From positions 3,968,001 to 4,032,000 of the forward strand of contig CP045205.1 in assembly GCA_009363175.1 (NCBI GenBank): a stretch of 64,000 nucleotides of DNA. The letters run 5' to 3'. The translations under genes and the position numbers were made by a program. A model generated the notes under the pieces. It searched no databases. It worked only from the letters and a program-made list of their open reading frames with translations, and was not told the origin of the DNA. This stretch comes from Citrobacter telavivensis (GTDB taxonomy: Bacteria; Pseudomonadota; Gammaproteobacteria; Enterobacterales; Enterobacteriaceae). Positions 27,909-35,346 of the stretch are shown here, one piece after another (positions within the stretch are counted from its first letter, which is position 1; the number at the start of each line of letters is the position of its first letter).

Positions 27909-27930
27909 TATAATATAGCCTGTGCTATAT
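27909..27930 (+). promoter_or_regulatory. mntS promoter with MntR box
   Basis: A TATAAT -10 box (27909-27914) overlaps a perfect dyad ATATAGC-N4-GCTATAT (27913-27930), which matches the known MntR-box pattern. Bound MntR would cover the -10 element and repress mntS when manganese is plentiful. No good -35 hexamer is visible. Confidence 0.75.
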
Positions 27931-27988
27931 CTGTATGTAATGCAGTCATCCCTCATGGACAGAGGGACCAGAAAGTCAGGAGGTCAAT

Positions 27989-28117
27989 ATGAACGAATTC
28001 AAGAGGTGTATGCGCGTGTTTAGTCACTCTCCCTTTAAAGTCCGGTTAATGCTGCTCTCGATGCTGTGCGATATGATCAACAGCAAACCAGAGCAGGATA
28101 AACCCTCAGAAAAATAA
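27989..28117 (+). CDS. mntS: Manganese small protein MntS
   Basis: 42-residue protein (MNEFKRCMRVFSHSPFK..., ending KPSEK) matching E. coli MntS in length and nearly every residue. In E. coli it raises usable intracellular manganese, apparently by inhibiting the exporter MntP. CAGGAGG lies 5 nt before the ATG, a strong ribosome site. It is divergent from mntR, with the MntR box between them. Confidence 0.93.
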   Translation: MNEFKRCMRVFSHSPFKVRLMLLSMLCDMINSKPEQDKPSEK

Positions 28118-28118
28118 T

Positions 28119-28138
28119 GCGGCGTCGCGGTACGCCGC
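28119..28138 (+). terminator. Stem-loop after mntS
   Basis: GCGGCGT, 6-base loop, ACGCCGC directly after the mntS stop codon. The T-tract is weak, so efficiency is uncertain. The rest of the gap to opgE (to 28394) shows no other gene. Confidence 0.55.
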
Positions 28139-28394
28139 TTCATCGGGTTGTCATATTCAGCCGTTACACTCCTGTTCATGTCAAAATAGCCCCTCTTTTT
28201 GTCGGATTTGCTAACCCCTTCGCAAAACAATTTCTTTCTGCCAGTTGACCTTCACATTCACACGCTCTATCTTCTTGCAGCCCTGCCTAACTTGCGGCTC
28301 GCAGATGCGGACCTCTTCCCCTCTTCACGCACTCTCAGCAGGTAATGACCCTTGGCGCCAGGGTAAGCACATGGCGTTTTTGCGATAGTGGTAT

Positions 28395-29981
28395 ATGAAT
28401 TTAACCCTTAAAGACTCGCTTCTTGCCCGCAGCCGGGCCCTTAGCCCGTGGACTGGCTTTTATGTTTTGCAGTCCCTGCTGATAAACCTGGCGCTGGGCT
28501 ATCCGCTTAGTCTGCTGTATACCGTTGCCTTTACCTGCATATTACAGTTGCTCTGGCGGAGTGCGCCGAAAGCGCAAAAGGTTCTGATCGGCGTTTGCTC
28601 GCTTGTCGCAGCCTTCTACTTTCCTTTCGGTCAGGCTTATGGGTCGCCAAATTTTAATACGCTGCTGGCGCTGCACTCGACCAACATGGAAGAGTCCACT
28701 GAGATCCTGACGATTTTCCCCTGGTACAATTACCTGATGGGCGTGTTTATCTTTGCCCTTGGCGTGATTGCCGTGCGTCGCAAACCCAGCGAAGAGAAAA
28801 AGCGCTGGAATAAATATGACACCCTGTGCCTGCTGTTCAGCGTCGTCGCTTTTTTTGTCACCCCCGTGCAGAACCTGGCCTGGGGCGGCGTGTTTAAATT
28901 GAAGGATACCGGCTATCCGGTGTTCCGTTTCGCCAAAGACGTCATCGTCAATAACAAGGAAGTGATTGACGAGCAGGAACGCATGGCGAAGTTCGCCAGC
29001 ATGAAAGACACCTGGACCGTCACCGCCGTGAAGCCGAAGTATCACACCTACGTGGTGGTGATCGGTGAAAGCGCGCGCCGTGATGCGCTGGGGGCGTTTG
29101 GCGGTCACTGGGATAACACCCCGTTTGCCAGCAGCGTCAACGGCTATCTGTTCGCCGATTACGTCGCGGCCAGCGGGTCAACGCAAAAATCACTCGGACT
29201 GACCCTTAACCGGGTTGTCGACGATAAGCCACAGTATCAGGATAACTTTGTCACGCTGGCAAACCGCGCCGGTTTCCAGACCTGGTGGTTCTCGAATCAG
29301 GGACAAATCGGCGAATATGACACCGCCATCGCCAGTATCGCGAAGCGGGCTGATGAAGTGCATTTTCTGAAAAGCGGCGACTTCGAAGCTGACAAAAACA
29401 CCCAGGACGACGCGCTGTTAAAAATGACCGCGCAGGTGCTGGAAACCGAACGTACCCAGCCGCAGCTGATTGTACTGCATCTGATGGGTTCTCATCCGCA
29501 GGCTTGTGACCGCACCAAAGGGAAGTACGACACGTTCGTACAGTCGAAAGAGACCTCCTGCTATCTCTACACCATGACCCAGACCGACGACCTGCTGCGA
29601 AAACTGTACGATCAGCTTCGCAACAGCGGCGGCAGTTTCTCGTTGGTGTACTTCTCCGATCACGGTCTCGCCTTTAAAGAGCGTGGGAAGGAAGTGCAGT
29701 ATCTGGCGCATGACGACCAGTTCCAGCAAAACTTCCAGGTCCCGTTTATGGTGCTCTCCAGCGATGATAAAGCGCACAAGGTCGTCAAAGCGCGGCGCTC
29801 CGCCAACGATTTCCTCGGTTTCTTCTCACAGTGGACAGGGATCAGCGCAAAAGAGATTAAGACGAAGTATCGTTTTATCTCCGAACAGAAGGCCGGACCG
29901 GTGTATATCACCAACTTCAAGTTGCAGAAGGTGGATTACACTCACCTGGGAACCGACATTTTTAGCACCACATCGCGCTAA
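28395..29981 (+). CDS. opgE: Glucan phosphoethanolamine transferase OpgE (YbiP)
   Basis: Inner-membrane enzyme that moves phosphoethanolamine from phosphatidylethanolamine onto osmoregulated periplasmic glucans. 528 residues: four or so N-terminal membrane helices (to about residue 170) and a periplasmic alkaline-phosphatase/sulfatase domain. The Thr nucleophile lies in SGSTQKSLGLTLNR, metal ligands in VVIGESARRDALG and YFSDHGLAF. It belongs to the EptA/OpgE family; the glucan substrate is assigned by orthology. Convergent with ompX. Confidence 0.92.
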   Translation: MNLTLKDSLLARSRALSPWTGFYVLQSLLINLALGYPLSLLYTVAFTCILQLLWRSAPKAQKVLIGVCSLVAAFYFPFGQAYGSPNFNTLLALHSTNMEESTEILTIFPWYNYLMGVFIFALGVIAVRRKPSEEKKRWNKYDTLCLLFSVVAFFVTPVQNLAWGGVFKLKDTGYPVFRFAKDVIVNNKEVIDEQERMAKFASMKDTWTVTAVKPKYHTYVVVIGESARRDALGAFGGHWDNTPFASSVNGYLFADYVAASGSTQKSLGLTLNRVVDDKPQYQDNFVTLANRAGFQTWWFSNQGQIGEYDTAIASIAKRADEVHFLKSGDFEADKNTQDDALLKMTAQVLETERTQPQLIVLHLMGSHPQACDRTKGKYDTFVQSKETSCYLYTMTQTDDLLRKLYDQLRNSGGSFSLVYFSDHGLAFKERGKEVQYLAHDDQFQQNFQVPFMVLSSDDKAHKVVKARRSANDFLGFFSQWTGISAKEIKTKYRFISEQKAGPVYITNFKLQKVDYTHLGTDIFSTTSR

Positions 29982-30000
29982 ACCGTCGTGAAAAACAGCC

Positions 30001-30032
30001 AAAAAAAATCCGCCCCTTGAGGCGGATTTTTT
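30001..30032. terminator. Bidirectional terminator, opgE and ompX
   Basis: A-run, AAAATCCGCC stem, 6-base loop, GGCGGATTTT and T-run. It serves both convergent genes. Confidence 0.92.
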
Positions 30033-30047
30033 ATATCACCGAAGTGA

Positions 30048-30563
30048 TTAGAAGCGGTAACCAACGCCTGCGATCCAGGTGCCAACGTCAACGCTACGAA
30101 TACGGCTCTGCTCGTAAGAGAAGTCCAGCGCAACGTTTTCGATCGGGTTGAACTGCAGACCTGCGCCATAAGAGAAACCATAGTCGCTGGTATCATCTTT
30201 ATGGGTCGGGTAGTTGGTGTCCTGGAATTTACCGTAACCGACACCCACAACACCGTAGATGCTTGCCCAGTCGTTCAGACGGTAAGCCGGACCCGCAGTG
30301 ATGCCGTAGTACTGAGTTTTGTTGTAATCGCCTGCACCGTTAGTACGATCTTTTTCGGTGTAAGTGAAGGAACCGATTACGCCCAGCGGGTTGTTGTCCT
30401 GCTCATAGCGATACTTCAGGTTGAAACCGTTCATTTTGTTCGCCGCGCCCTGAGCATCGCTCTGAGCATAACCACCGGTAACGGTAGAAGTCGCAGCGAC
30501 AGCAGAACCTGCGGAGATAGCCAGAACAGCGGCCAGTGCTGAAAGACATGCAATTTTTTTCAT
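30048..30563 (-). CDS. ompX: Outer-membrane protein OmpX
   Basis: Small eight-stranded beta-barrel of the Ail/Lom family, 171 residues from the ATG at 30563, with GAGGTGG upstream. Signal peptide about residues 1-23 (SAVAA). Alternating hydrophobic strands follow, with the family motifs YGITAGPAYR, IYGVVGVGYGKF and C-terminal WIAGVGYRF ending in Phe. Ail relatives help adhesion and serum resistance; in E. coli OmpX is abundant and controlled by envelope stress sRNAs. Confidence 0.95.
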   Translation of the reverse strand: MKKIACLSALAAVLAISAGSAVAATSTVTGGYAQSDAQGAANKMNGFNLKYRYEQDNNPLGVIGSFTYTEKDRTNGAGDYNKTQYYGITAGPAYRLNDWASIYGVVGVGYGKFQDTNYPTHKDDTSDYGFSYGAGLQFNPIENVALDFSYEQSRIRSVDVGTWIAGVGYRF

Positions 30564-30952
30564 AACCACCTCAAATGTGCTTCAAATAAGTCCTAAGTGT
30601 TAAATATATCAAAAATTGATGAGAAACTCTTTGCGATTAGTGATGTCTAACGGGCCATTTCGTGTAACAGAACGTTTCAACGAGCCGCTATCTCTTTCAA
30701 TTAACATCACTTTTCTGGATTTTCGTCCCATTATTACGCGCATAATAAAGAACATTCATCCAGATTATTCCTAATTCGCCAGCGTATTAATCCATCAACC
30801 TGCCGCTATTTTACGGTTTTCCGGGAATTTTTTTTCAACGAAGACTCAACCGCAGGAGGTTATTTCCATTACACTGCCTCTTTTACTTTTCTATACACAA
30901 GTCAGGCAAGTTGCTGGATGCCGTGTATCTACAGTCATTGTCGGGAGAAAGG
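30564..30952. other. ompX-rhtA intergenic region
   Basis: 389 bp between divergent genes, AT-rich. It must hold the ompX promoter and a long 5' leader, typical for an sRNA-controlled porin. I could not place promoter hexamers with confidence and see no open frame or further RNA gene. Confidence 0.4.
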
Positions 30953-31840
30953 ATGCCAGGGTCGTCACGTAAAACGCCAGTTTGGTTGCCCATTTTAGTA
31001 CTGCTTATCGCCATGTCCTCGATCCAGAGCGGCGCATCGCTGGCAAAATCACTGTTCCCGCTGGTTGGCGCGCCCGGCGTGACCGCCCTTCGTCTGGCCC
31101 TGGGCACATTGATCCTTATTGTCTTCTTCAAACCCTGGCGTCTACGTTTCGCCAAAGAGCAGCGCCTGCCGCTGCTTTTTTACGGCCTGTCGCTGGGGGG
31201 AATGAACTACCTCTTCTATTTGTCGATTCAGACGGTTCCGCTGGGGATCGCGGTCGCTCTGGAATTTACCGGGCCGCTGGCGGTCGCCCTGTTCTCGTCT
31301 CGACGCCCCGTTGATTTTATCTGGGTAGTGCTGGCCGTTCTCGGGCTCTGGTTCCTGCTGCCGCTGGGGCAGGACGTTTCGCATGTCGATTTGTTCGGTG
31401 CCGCCATGGCGCTGGGTGCGGGTGCCTGTTGGGCTATCTATATTCTTAGCGGTCAACGCGCCGGTGCTGAGCACGGCCCAGCCACCGTCGCGGTAGGCTC
31501 GCTGATTGCCGCTCTGGTTTTCGTTCCACTTGGGGTGGCACAGGCCGGAGAAGCGCTCTGGCACTGGTCGGTGATTCCGCTGGGTCTGGCGGTTGCGGTG
31601 CTGTCGACAGCGCTCCCCTACTCGCTGGAAATGATTGCCTTAACCCGTCTGCCTACGCGCACCTTTGGTACGTTGATGAGTATGGAACCGGCGCTGGCCG
31701 CGGTGGCGGGCATCCTGTTTCTGGGCGAAACGCTGACGCCAGTCCAACTGCTGGCGCTCGGCGCGATTATTGCCGCCTCAATGGGCTCGACGCTGACCAT
31801 TCGGCGGGAGAGCAACATAAAAGAAGTTGATGTAAATTAA
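30953..31840 (+). CDS. rhtA: Threonine/homoserine exporter RhtA
   Basis: EamA/DMT-family inner-membrane exporter, 295 residues from the ATG at 30953, with GAGAAAGG upstream; an ATG 14 codons earlier is rejected for lack of a ribosome site. Ten hydrophobic segments in two EamA repeats. E. coli RhtA exports threonine, homoserine and other amino acids. Divergent from ompX and followed by dps. Confidence 0.93.
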   Translation: MPGSSRKTPVWLPILVLLIAMSSIQSGASLAKSLFPLVGAPGVTALRLALGTLILIVFFKPWRLRFAKEQRLPLLFYGLSLGGMNYLFYLSIQTVPLGIAVALEFTGPLAVALFSSRRPVDFIWVVLAVLGLWFLLPLGQDVSHVDLFGAAMALGAGACWAIYILSGQRAGAEHGPATVAVGSLIAALVFVPLGVAQAGEALWHWSVIPLGLAVAVLSTALPYSLEMIALTRLPTRTFGTLMSMEPALAAVAGILFLGETLTPVQLLALGAIIAASMGSTLTIRRESNIKEVDVN

Positions 31841-32149
31841 TTTTACATTTCTGCATGGTTTGCATAACCATGCAGAATATCTTCCCGCTGTTTTCCTGAT
31901 ATTTTCCTGATATTTCTCCACGGTTCATCGGCTTCGCCTCGCCTATTTATTCTCATTCCGATGTCACAGTGAGAATATTGATATCTCAATCTTTTACGTA
32001 CGCAACCATATGAATAGTAATGCAATTAAATGCAGATGTTGTTAAGTGCTATTAAAGCGATAGGCAGAGCCAGAAAAGCAGGAACGATAACCGGTGCTAT
32101 ACTGAATCCCGTAAATTACTGGGACATAACATCAAGAGGATATGAAATT
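31841..32149 (+). promoter_or_regulatory. dps upstream region with sigma-S type promoter
   Basis: 309 bp. CTATACT at 32097-32103, preceded by TG, is a good extended -10 element of the sigma-S type seen at E. coli dps. The upstream part is AT-rich and carries a tandem repeat TTTTCCTGATA at about 31893-31914. OxyR and IHF sites are known at E. coli dps, but I did not place them here. Confidence 0.6.
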
Positions 32150-32653
32150 ATGAGTACCGCTAAATTGGTAAAAACAAAAGCGTCCAATCTGCTTTATACC
32201 CGTAACGATGTCTCCGACAGCGATAAGAAAGCAACAGTTGAGTTGCTGAATCGTCAGGTGATCCAGTTTATCGACCTGTCGCTGATCACTAAGCAGGCCC
32301 ACTGGAACATGCGCGGTGCGAATTTTATTGCCGTTCATGAGATGCTGGATGGCTTCCGTACGGCACTGACCGATCATCTCGACACCATGGCAGAGCGTGC
32401 CGTGCAGCTGGGTGGCGTTGCCCTGGGCACCACGCAGGTTATCAATAGCAAAACGCCGCTGAAAAGCTATCCGCTGGACATCCATACCGTCCAGGATCAC
32501 CTGAAAGAACTGGCAGACCGTTATGCTGTAGTGGCAAATGATGTCCGTAAAGCCATCAGTGAAGCGAAAGACGAAGATACCGCAGATATCTTTACCGCCG
32601 CTTCCCGCGATCTCGATAAATTCCTGTGGTTCATCGAATCCAACATCGAATAA
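32150..32653 (+). CDS. dps: DNA-binding ferritin-like protein Dps
   Basis: 167-residue mini-ferritin that forms a dodecamer, oxidises iron with hydrogen peroxide and coats DNA in stationary phase. Lys-rich N-terminus (MSTAKLVKTKASN) for DNA contact. Ferroxidase ligands lie in KQAHWNMRG and DGFRTALTDHLDTMAE. Start at 32150 with AAGAGGA upstream; it gives the exact E. coli length, while longer frames extend into the promoter. Confidence 0.96.
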   Translation: MSTAKLVKTKASNLLYTRNDVSDSDKKATVELLNRQVIQFIDLSLITKQAHWNMRGANFIAVHEMLDGFRTALTDHLDTMAERAVQLGGVALGTTQVINSKTPLKSYPLDIHTVQDHLKELADRYAVVANDVRKAISEAKDEDTADIFTAASRDLDKFLWFIESNIE

Positions 32654-32677
32654 TCGCATCATAAGTATTCCCTCTAT

Positions 32678-32702
32678 AACCCTCGCCACGGCGGGGGTTT
32701 TG
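32678..32702 (+). terminator. dps terminator
   Basis: A 9-bp stem (AACCCTCGC, CACG loop, GCGGGGGTT with one G-T pair) running into T residues 25 nt after the dps stop. Confidence 0.8.
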
Positions 32703-32845
32703 CACTTTTATGGTGCACAACATCGCTTTTCCCCCGCTGTAAAGTAAAATATTTGTAATAATCACCTCACACAATCGTTAACGAAAGATTGTTTTATCAA
32801 CGATCTTTGCGCTAAATAGGCAAACCATTCGCACACCCTTTGTGG

Positions 32846-32875
32846 TGCACTAAATCAGTGCCCCACTATGGTGCA
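32846..32875. promoter_or_regulatory. Overlapping NtrC sites upstream of glnH
   Basis: Two copies of the NtrC pattern TGCACCA-N3-TGGTGCA overlap by a few bases: TGCACTA-AAT-CAGTGCC (32846-32862) and TGCCCCA-CTA-TGGTGCA (32859-32875). A weaker third dyad lies near 32889-32906. This is the enhancer arrangement of E. coli glnHp2, for induction under nitrogen limitation. Confidence 0.8.
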
Positions 32876-32947
32876 AAAAGCGAGTTTTGCTCCGCTAACT
32901 GTGCAAAAGAGTGCGATACCCTCTTGTGAAAACAAGGGGTTGCAAAA

Positions 32948-32964
32948 TTGGCACGATTCTTTCA
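32948..32964 (+). promoter_or_regulatory. glnHp2 sigma-54 promoter
   Basis: TTGGCAC at -24 with a -12 element reading TTTCA instead of the usual TTGCA, 54 nt before the glnH start. The spacing from GG to the -12 dinucleotide is the standard ten bases. The weak -12 matches what is known for the E. coli promoter and makes output depend on NtrC. Confidence 0.8.
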
Positions 32965-33017
32965 TTACACTTATCGTTCTCGCAGGGGATCGCCCCGTGG
33001 ATAAAAAAGGAAATGCT

Positions 33018-33764
33018 ATGAAGTCTGTATTAAAAGTTTCACTGGCAGCACTTACCCTGGCTTTTGCGGTGTCCTCTCATGCCGCGGATAAGAAACTGGT
33101 TGTCGCGACCGACACCGCGTTCGTCCCGTTTGAATTCAAACAGGGCGACAAATACGTTGGCTTTGATGTGGACCTGTGGGCCGCCGTAGCAAAAGAACTG
33201 AAGCTGGATTATGAACTGAAACCGATGGATTTCAGCGGCATTATCCCGGCACTGCAAACGAAGAACGTTGACCTGGCGCTGGCGGGCATCACCATTACTG
33301 ACGAGCGCAAAAAAGCGATCGATTTCTCTGATGGTTACTACAAAAGCGGCCTGTTAGTGATGGTGAAAACCAACAACAACGACGTGAAAAGCGTAAAAGA
33401 TTTGGACGGTAAAGTCGTCGCAGTGAAGAGCGGCACCGGCTCCGTTGATTACGCGAAAGCCAACATCAAAACGAAAGATCTGCGTCAGTTCCCGAACATC
33501 GATAACGCGTACATGGAACTGGGCACCAACCGCGCAGATGCTGTTCTGCACGATACGCCAAACATCCTGTACTTCATCAAAACCGCGGGTAACGGCCAGT
33601 TCAAAGCGGTTGGCGAATCACTGGAAGCACAGCAGTACGGTATCGCATTCCCGAAAGGCAGCGACGAACTGCGCGAGAAAGTGAACGGCGCGCTGAAAAC
33701 GCTGCGTGACAACGGTACCTATAACGAAATTTACAAAAAATGGTTCGGTTCTGAACCTAAATAA
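33018..33764 (+). CDS. glnH: Glutamine-binding periplasmic protein GlnH
   Basis: Substrate-binding protein of the high-affinity glutamine importer GlnHPQ. 248 residues with signal peptide to about residue 22 (SSHAA). SBP family 3 pattern: ATDTAFVPFEF, GFDVDLW, ALAGITITDERKK, with the glutamine-contact Arg in the last motif. The start at 33018 has AAGGA upstream. The longer in-frame start at 32868 would translate through the sigma-54 promoter and is rejected. Confidence 0.96.
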   Translation: MKSVLKVSLAALTLAFAVSSHAADKKLVVATDTAFVPFEFKQGDKYVGFDVDLWAAVAKELKLDYELKPMDFSGIIPALQTKNVDLALAGITITDERKKAIDFSDGYYKSGLLVMVKTNNNDVKSVKDLDGKVVAVKSGTGSVDYAKANIKTKDLRQFPNIDNAYMELGTNRADAVLHDTPNILYFIKTAGNGQFKAVGESLEAQQYGIAFPKGSDELREKVNGALKTLRDNGTYNEIYKKWFGSEPK

Positions 33765-33787
33765 TAAGACGTTTTGCCTTCAGATGT

Positions 33788-33815
33788 TGCCCGGGGGCGC
33801 TAAGCGTACCGGGCA
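33788..33815 (+). repeat. REP-like hairpin between glnH and glnP
   Basis: TGCCCGG...CCGGGCA stem with a GGGCGCTAAGCGTA middle in the gap between glnH and glnP. It probably protects the glnH message from 3' decay so that binding protein exceeds permease. Confidence 0.75.
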
Positions 33816-33850
33816 TTTGATTTTTTTCACCACGGTAACAGGAACAACAT

Positions 33851-34510
33851 ATGCAGTTTGACTGGAGTGCCATCTGGCCCGCCATTCCGATCCTGCTTCA
33901 GGGTGCCAAAATGACCCTGTGGATCTCCATCCTTGGTCTGGCTGGCGGGATCATCATCGGCTTGCTGGCGGGATTAGCCCGTACCTATGGTGGTTGGATA
34001 GCCAATCACGTTTCTCTTGTCTTCATTGAGATCATCCGTGGCACGCCGATCGTCGTCCAGGTGATGTACATCTATTTTGCCCTACCGATGGCCTTCCCGG
34101 ACTTGCGTATCGACACCTTCAGCGCCGCTGTTATCACTATCATGATTAACTCCGGCGCCTATATCGCCGAAATCACCCGTGGTTCAGTTCTGTCGATCCA
34201 TAAAGGGTTTAGCGAAGCCGGTCTGGCATTGGGGCTTTCCCGTCGCGAAACCATTCTCCACGTGATCATGCCGCTTGCGCTGCGCCGTATGCTGCCGTCG
34301 CTCGGTAACCAGTTAATCATCAGTATCAAAGATACGTCGCTGTTTATCGTGATCGGCGCAGCCGAACTGACCCGTAGCGGTCAGGAGATTATTGCCGGTA
34401 ACTTCCGCGCCCTGGAGATCTGGACCGCGGTGGGGGTTATCTATCTCATTATCACGCAGGTCCTGAACATCGTGCTTCGTAGTCTGGAAAGAAGGATGAA
34501 AATCCTGTGA
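33851..34510 (+). CDS. glnP: Glutamine ABC importer permease GlnP
   Basis: 219-residue inner-membrane permease of the His/Glu/Gln/Arg type; five hydrophobic segments and the family loop EAGLALGLSRRETILHVIMPLA that couples to GlnQ. Full length. Its stop codon overlaps the GTG start of glnQ, so the two are translationally coupled. Confidence 0.95.
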   Translation: MQFDWSAIWPAIPILLQGAKMTLWISILGLAGGIIIGLLAGLARTYGGWIANHVSLVFIEIIRGTPIVVQVMYIYFALPMAFPDLRIDTFSAAVITIMINSGAYIAEITRGSVLSIHKGFSEAGLALGLSRRETILHVIMPLALRRMLPSLGNQLIISIKDTSLFIVIGAAELTRSGQEIIAGNFRALEIWTAVGVIYLIITQVLNIVLRSLERRMKIL

Positions 34511-35229
34511 TTGAATTTAAAAACGTCTCAAAGCATTTTGGTCCAACCCAGGTGCTGCATAACATCGATCTGAACATTAAGCAGGGCGAAGTGGTGGTGA
34601 TTATCGGACCATCAGGCTCCGGTAAATCCACGCTGTTGCGCTGTATTAATAAACTCGAAGAAATCACCTCCGGCGATCTGTTCGTCGATGGGCTGAAGGT
34701 TAACGATCCGAAGGTGGACGAGCGCCTGATTCGTCAGGAAGCCGGAATGGTGTTCCAGCAGTTCTATCTTTTCCCTCACCTGACCGCGCTGGAAAACGTC
34801 ATGTTCGGTCCACAACGCGTGCGGGGGACGAAGAAAGACGCGGCCGAAAAGCAGGCGAAAGAGTTGCTGGCGAAAGTGGGTCTGGCCGAGCGCGCTCACC
34901 ACTACCCTTCTGAACTTTCCGGCGGTCAACAGCAGCGTGTGGCCATCGCCCGCGCCCTGGCGGTAAAACCGAAGATGATGCTGTTTGATGAGCCTACCTC
35001 TGCGCTCGATCCAGAACTGCGTCACGAAGTATTGAAAGTAATGCAGGATCTGGCGGAAGAAGGGATGACGATGGTCATCGTCACGCACGAAATCGGCTTC
35101 GCCGAAAAAGTCGCCTCACGTCTGATCTTCATCGACAAAGGCCGTATTGCCGAAGACGGCCATCCGCAAACCCTGATTGAAAACCCGCCCAGCCAGCGCT
35201 TGCAGGAGTTTTTGCAACACGTTTCCTGA
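34507..35229 (+). CDS. glnQ: Glutamine ABC importer ATPase GlnQ
   Basis: 240-residue polar amino acid ABC ATPase. Walker A GPSGSGKS near residues 34-41, Q-loop MVFQQFYLFPHLT, signature LSGGQQQR, Walker B MLFDEPTSALD. The start is GTG at 34507, inside the last codon of glnP. Last gene of glnHPQ, followed by a strong terminator. Confidence 0.96.
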   Translation: MIEFKNVSKHFGPTQVLHNIDLNIKQGEVVVIIGPSGSGKSTLLRCINKLEEITSGDLFVDGLKVNDPKVDERLIRQEAGMVFQQFYLFPHLTALENVMFGPQRVRGTKKDAAEKQAKELLAKVGLAERAHHYPSELSGGQQQRVAIARALAVKPKMMLFDEPTSALDPELRHEVLKVMQDLAEEGMTMVIVTHEIGFAEKVASRLIFIDKGRIAEDGHPQTLIENPPSQRLQEFLQHVS

Positions 35230-35235
35230 CGGTCC

Positions 35236-35265
35236 ACCTCCCTTCCGCCTGGAAGGGAGGTTTTT
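35236..35265 (+). terminator. glnHPQ terminator
   Basis: 11-bp perfect stem (ACCTCCCTTCC, GCCT loop, GGAAGGGAGGT) followed by five T, 7 nt after the glnQ stop. Confidence 0.95.
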
Positions 35266-35346
35266 CTACGACTCTTCCCATTTCGAATCGCCGCTCCTCC
35301 AGCAACTATACTTATCTTTTTGTTCTGTTTTCTCACTGGAGGAGTC

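Noticed and set aside
32868..33017. N-terminally extended glnH start
   Set aside because: It would place the sigma-54 promoter inside the coding region and remove the signal peptide from the N-terminus.
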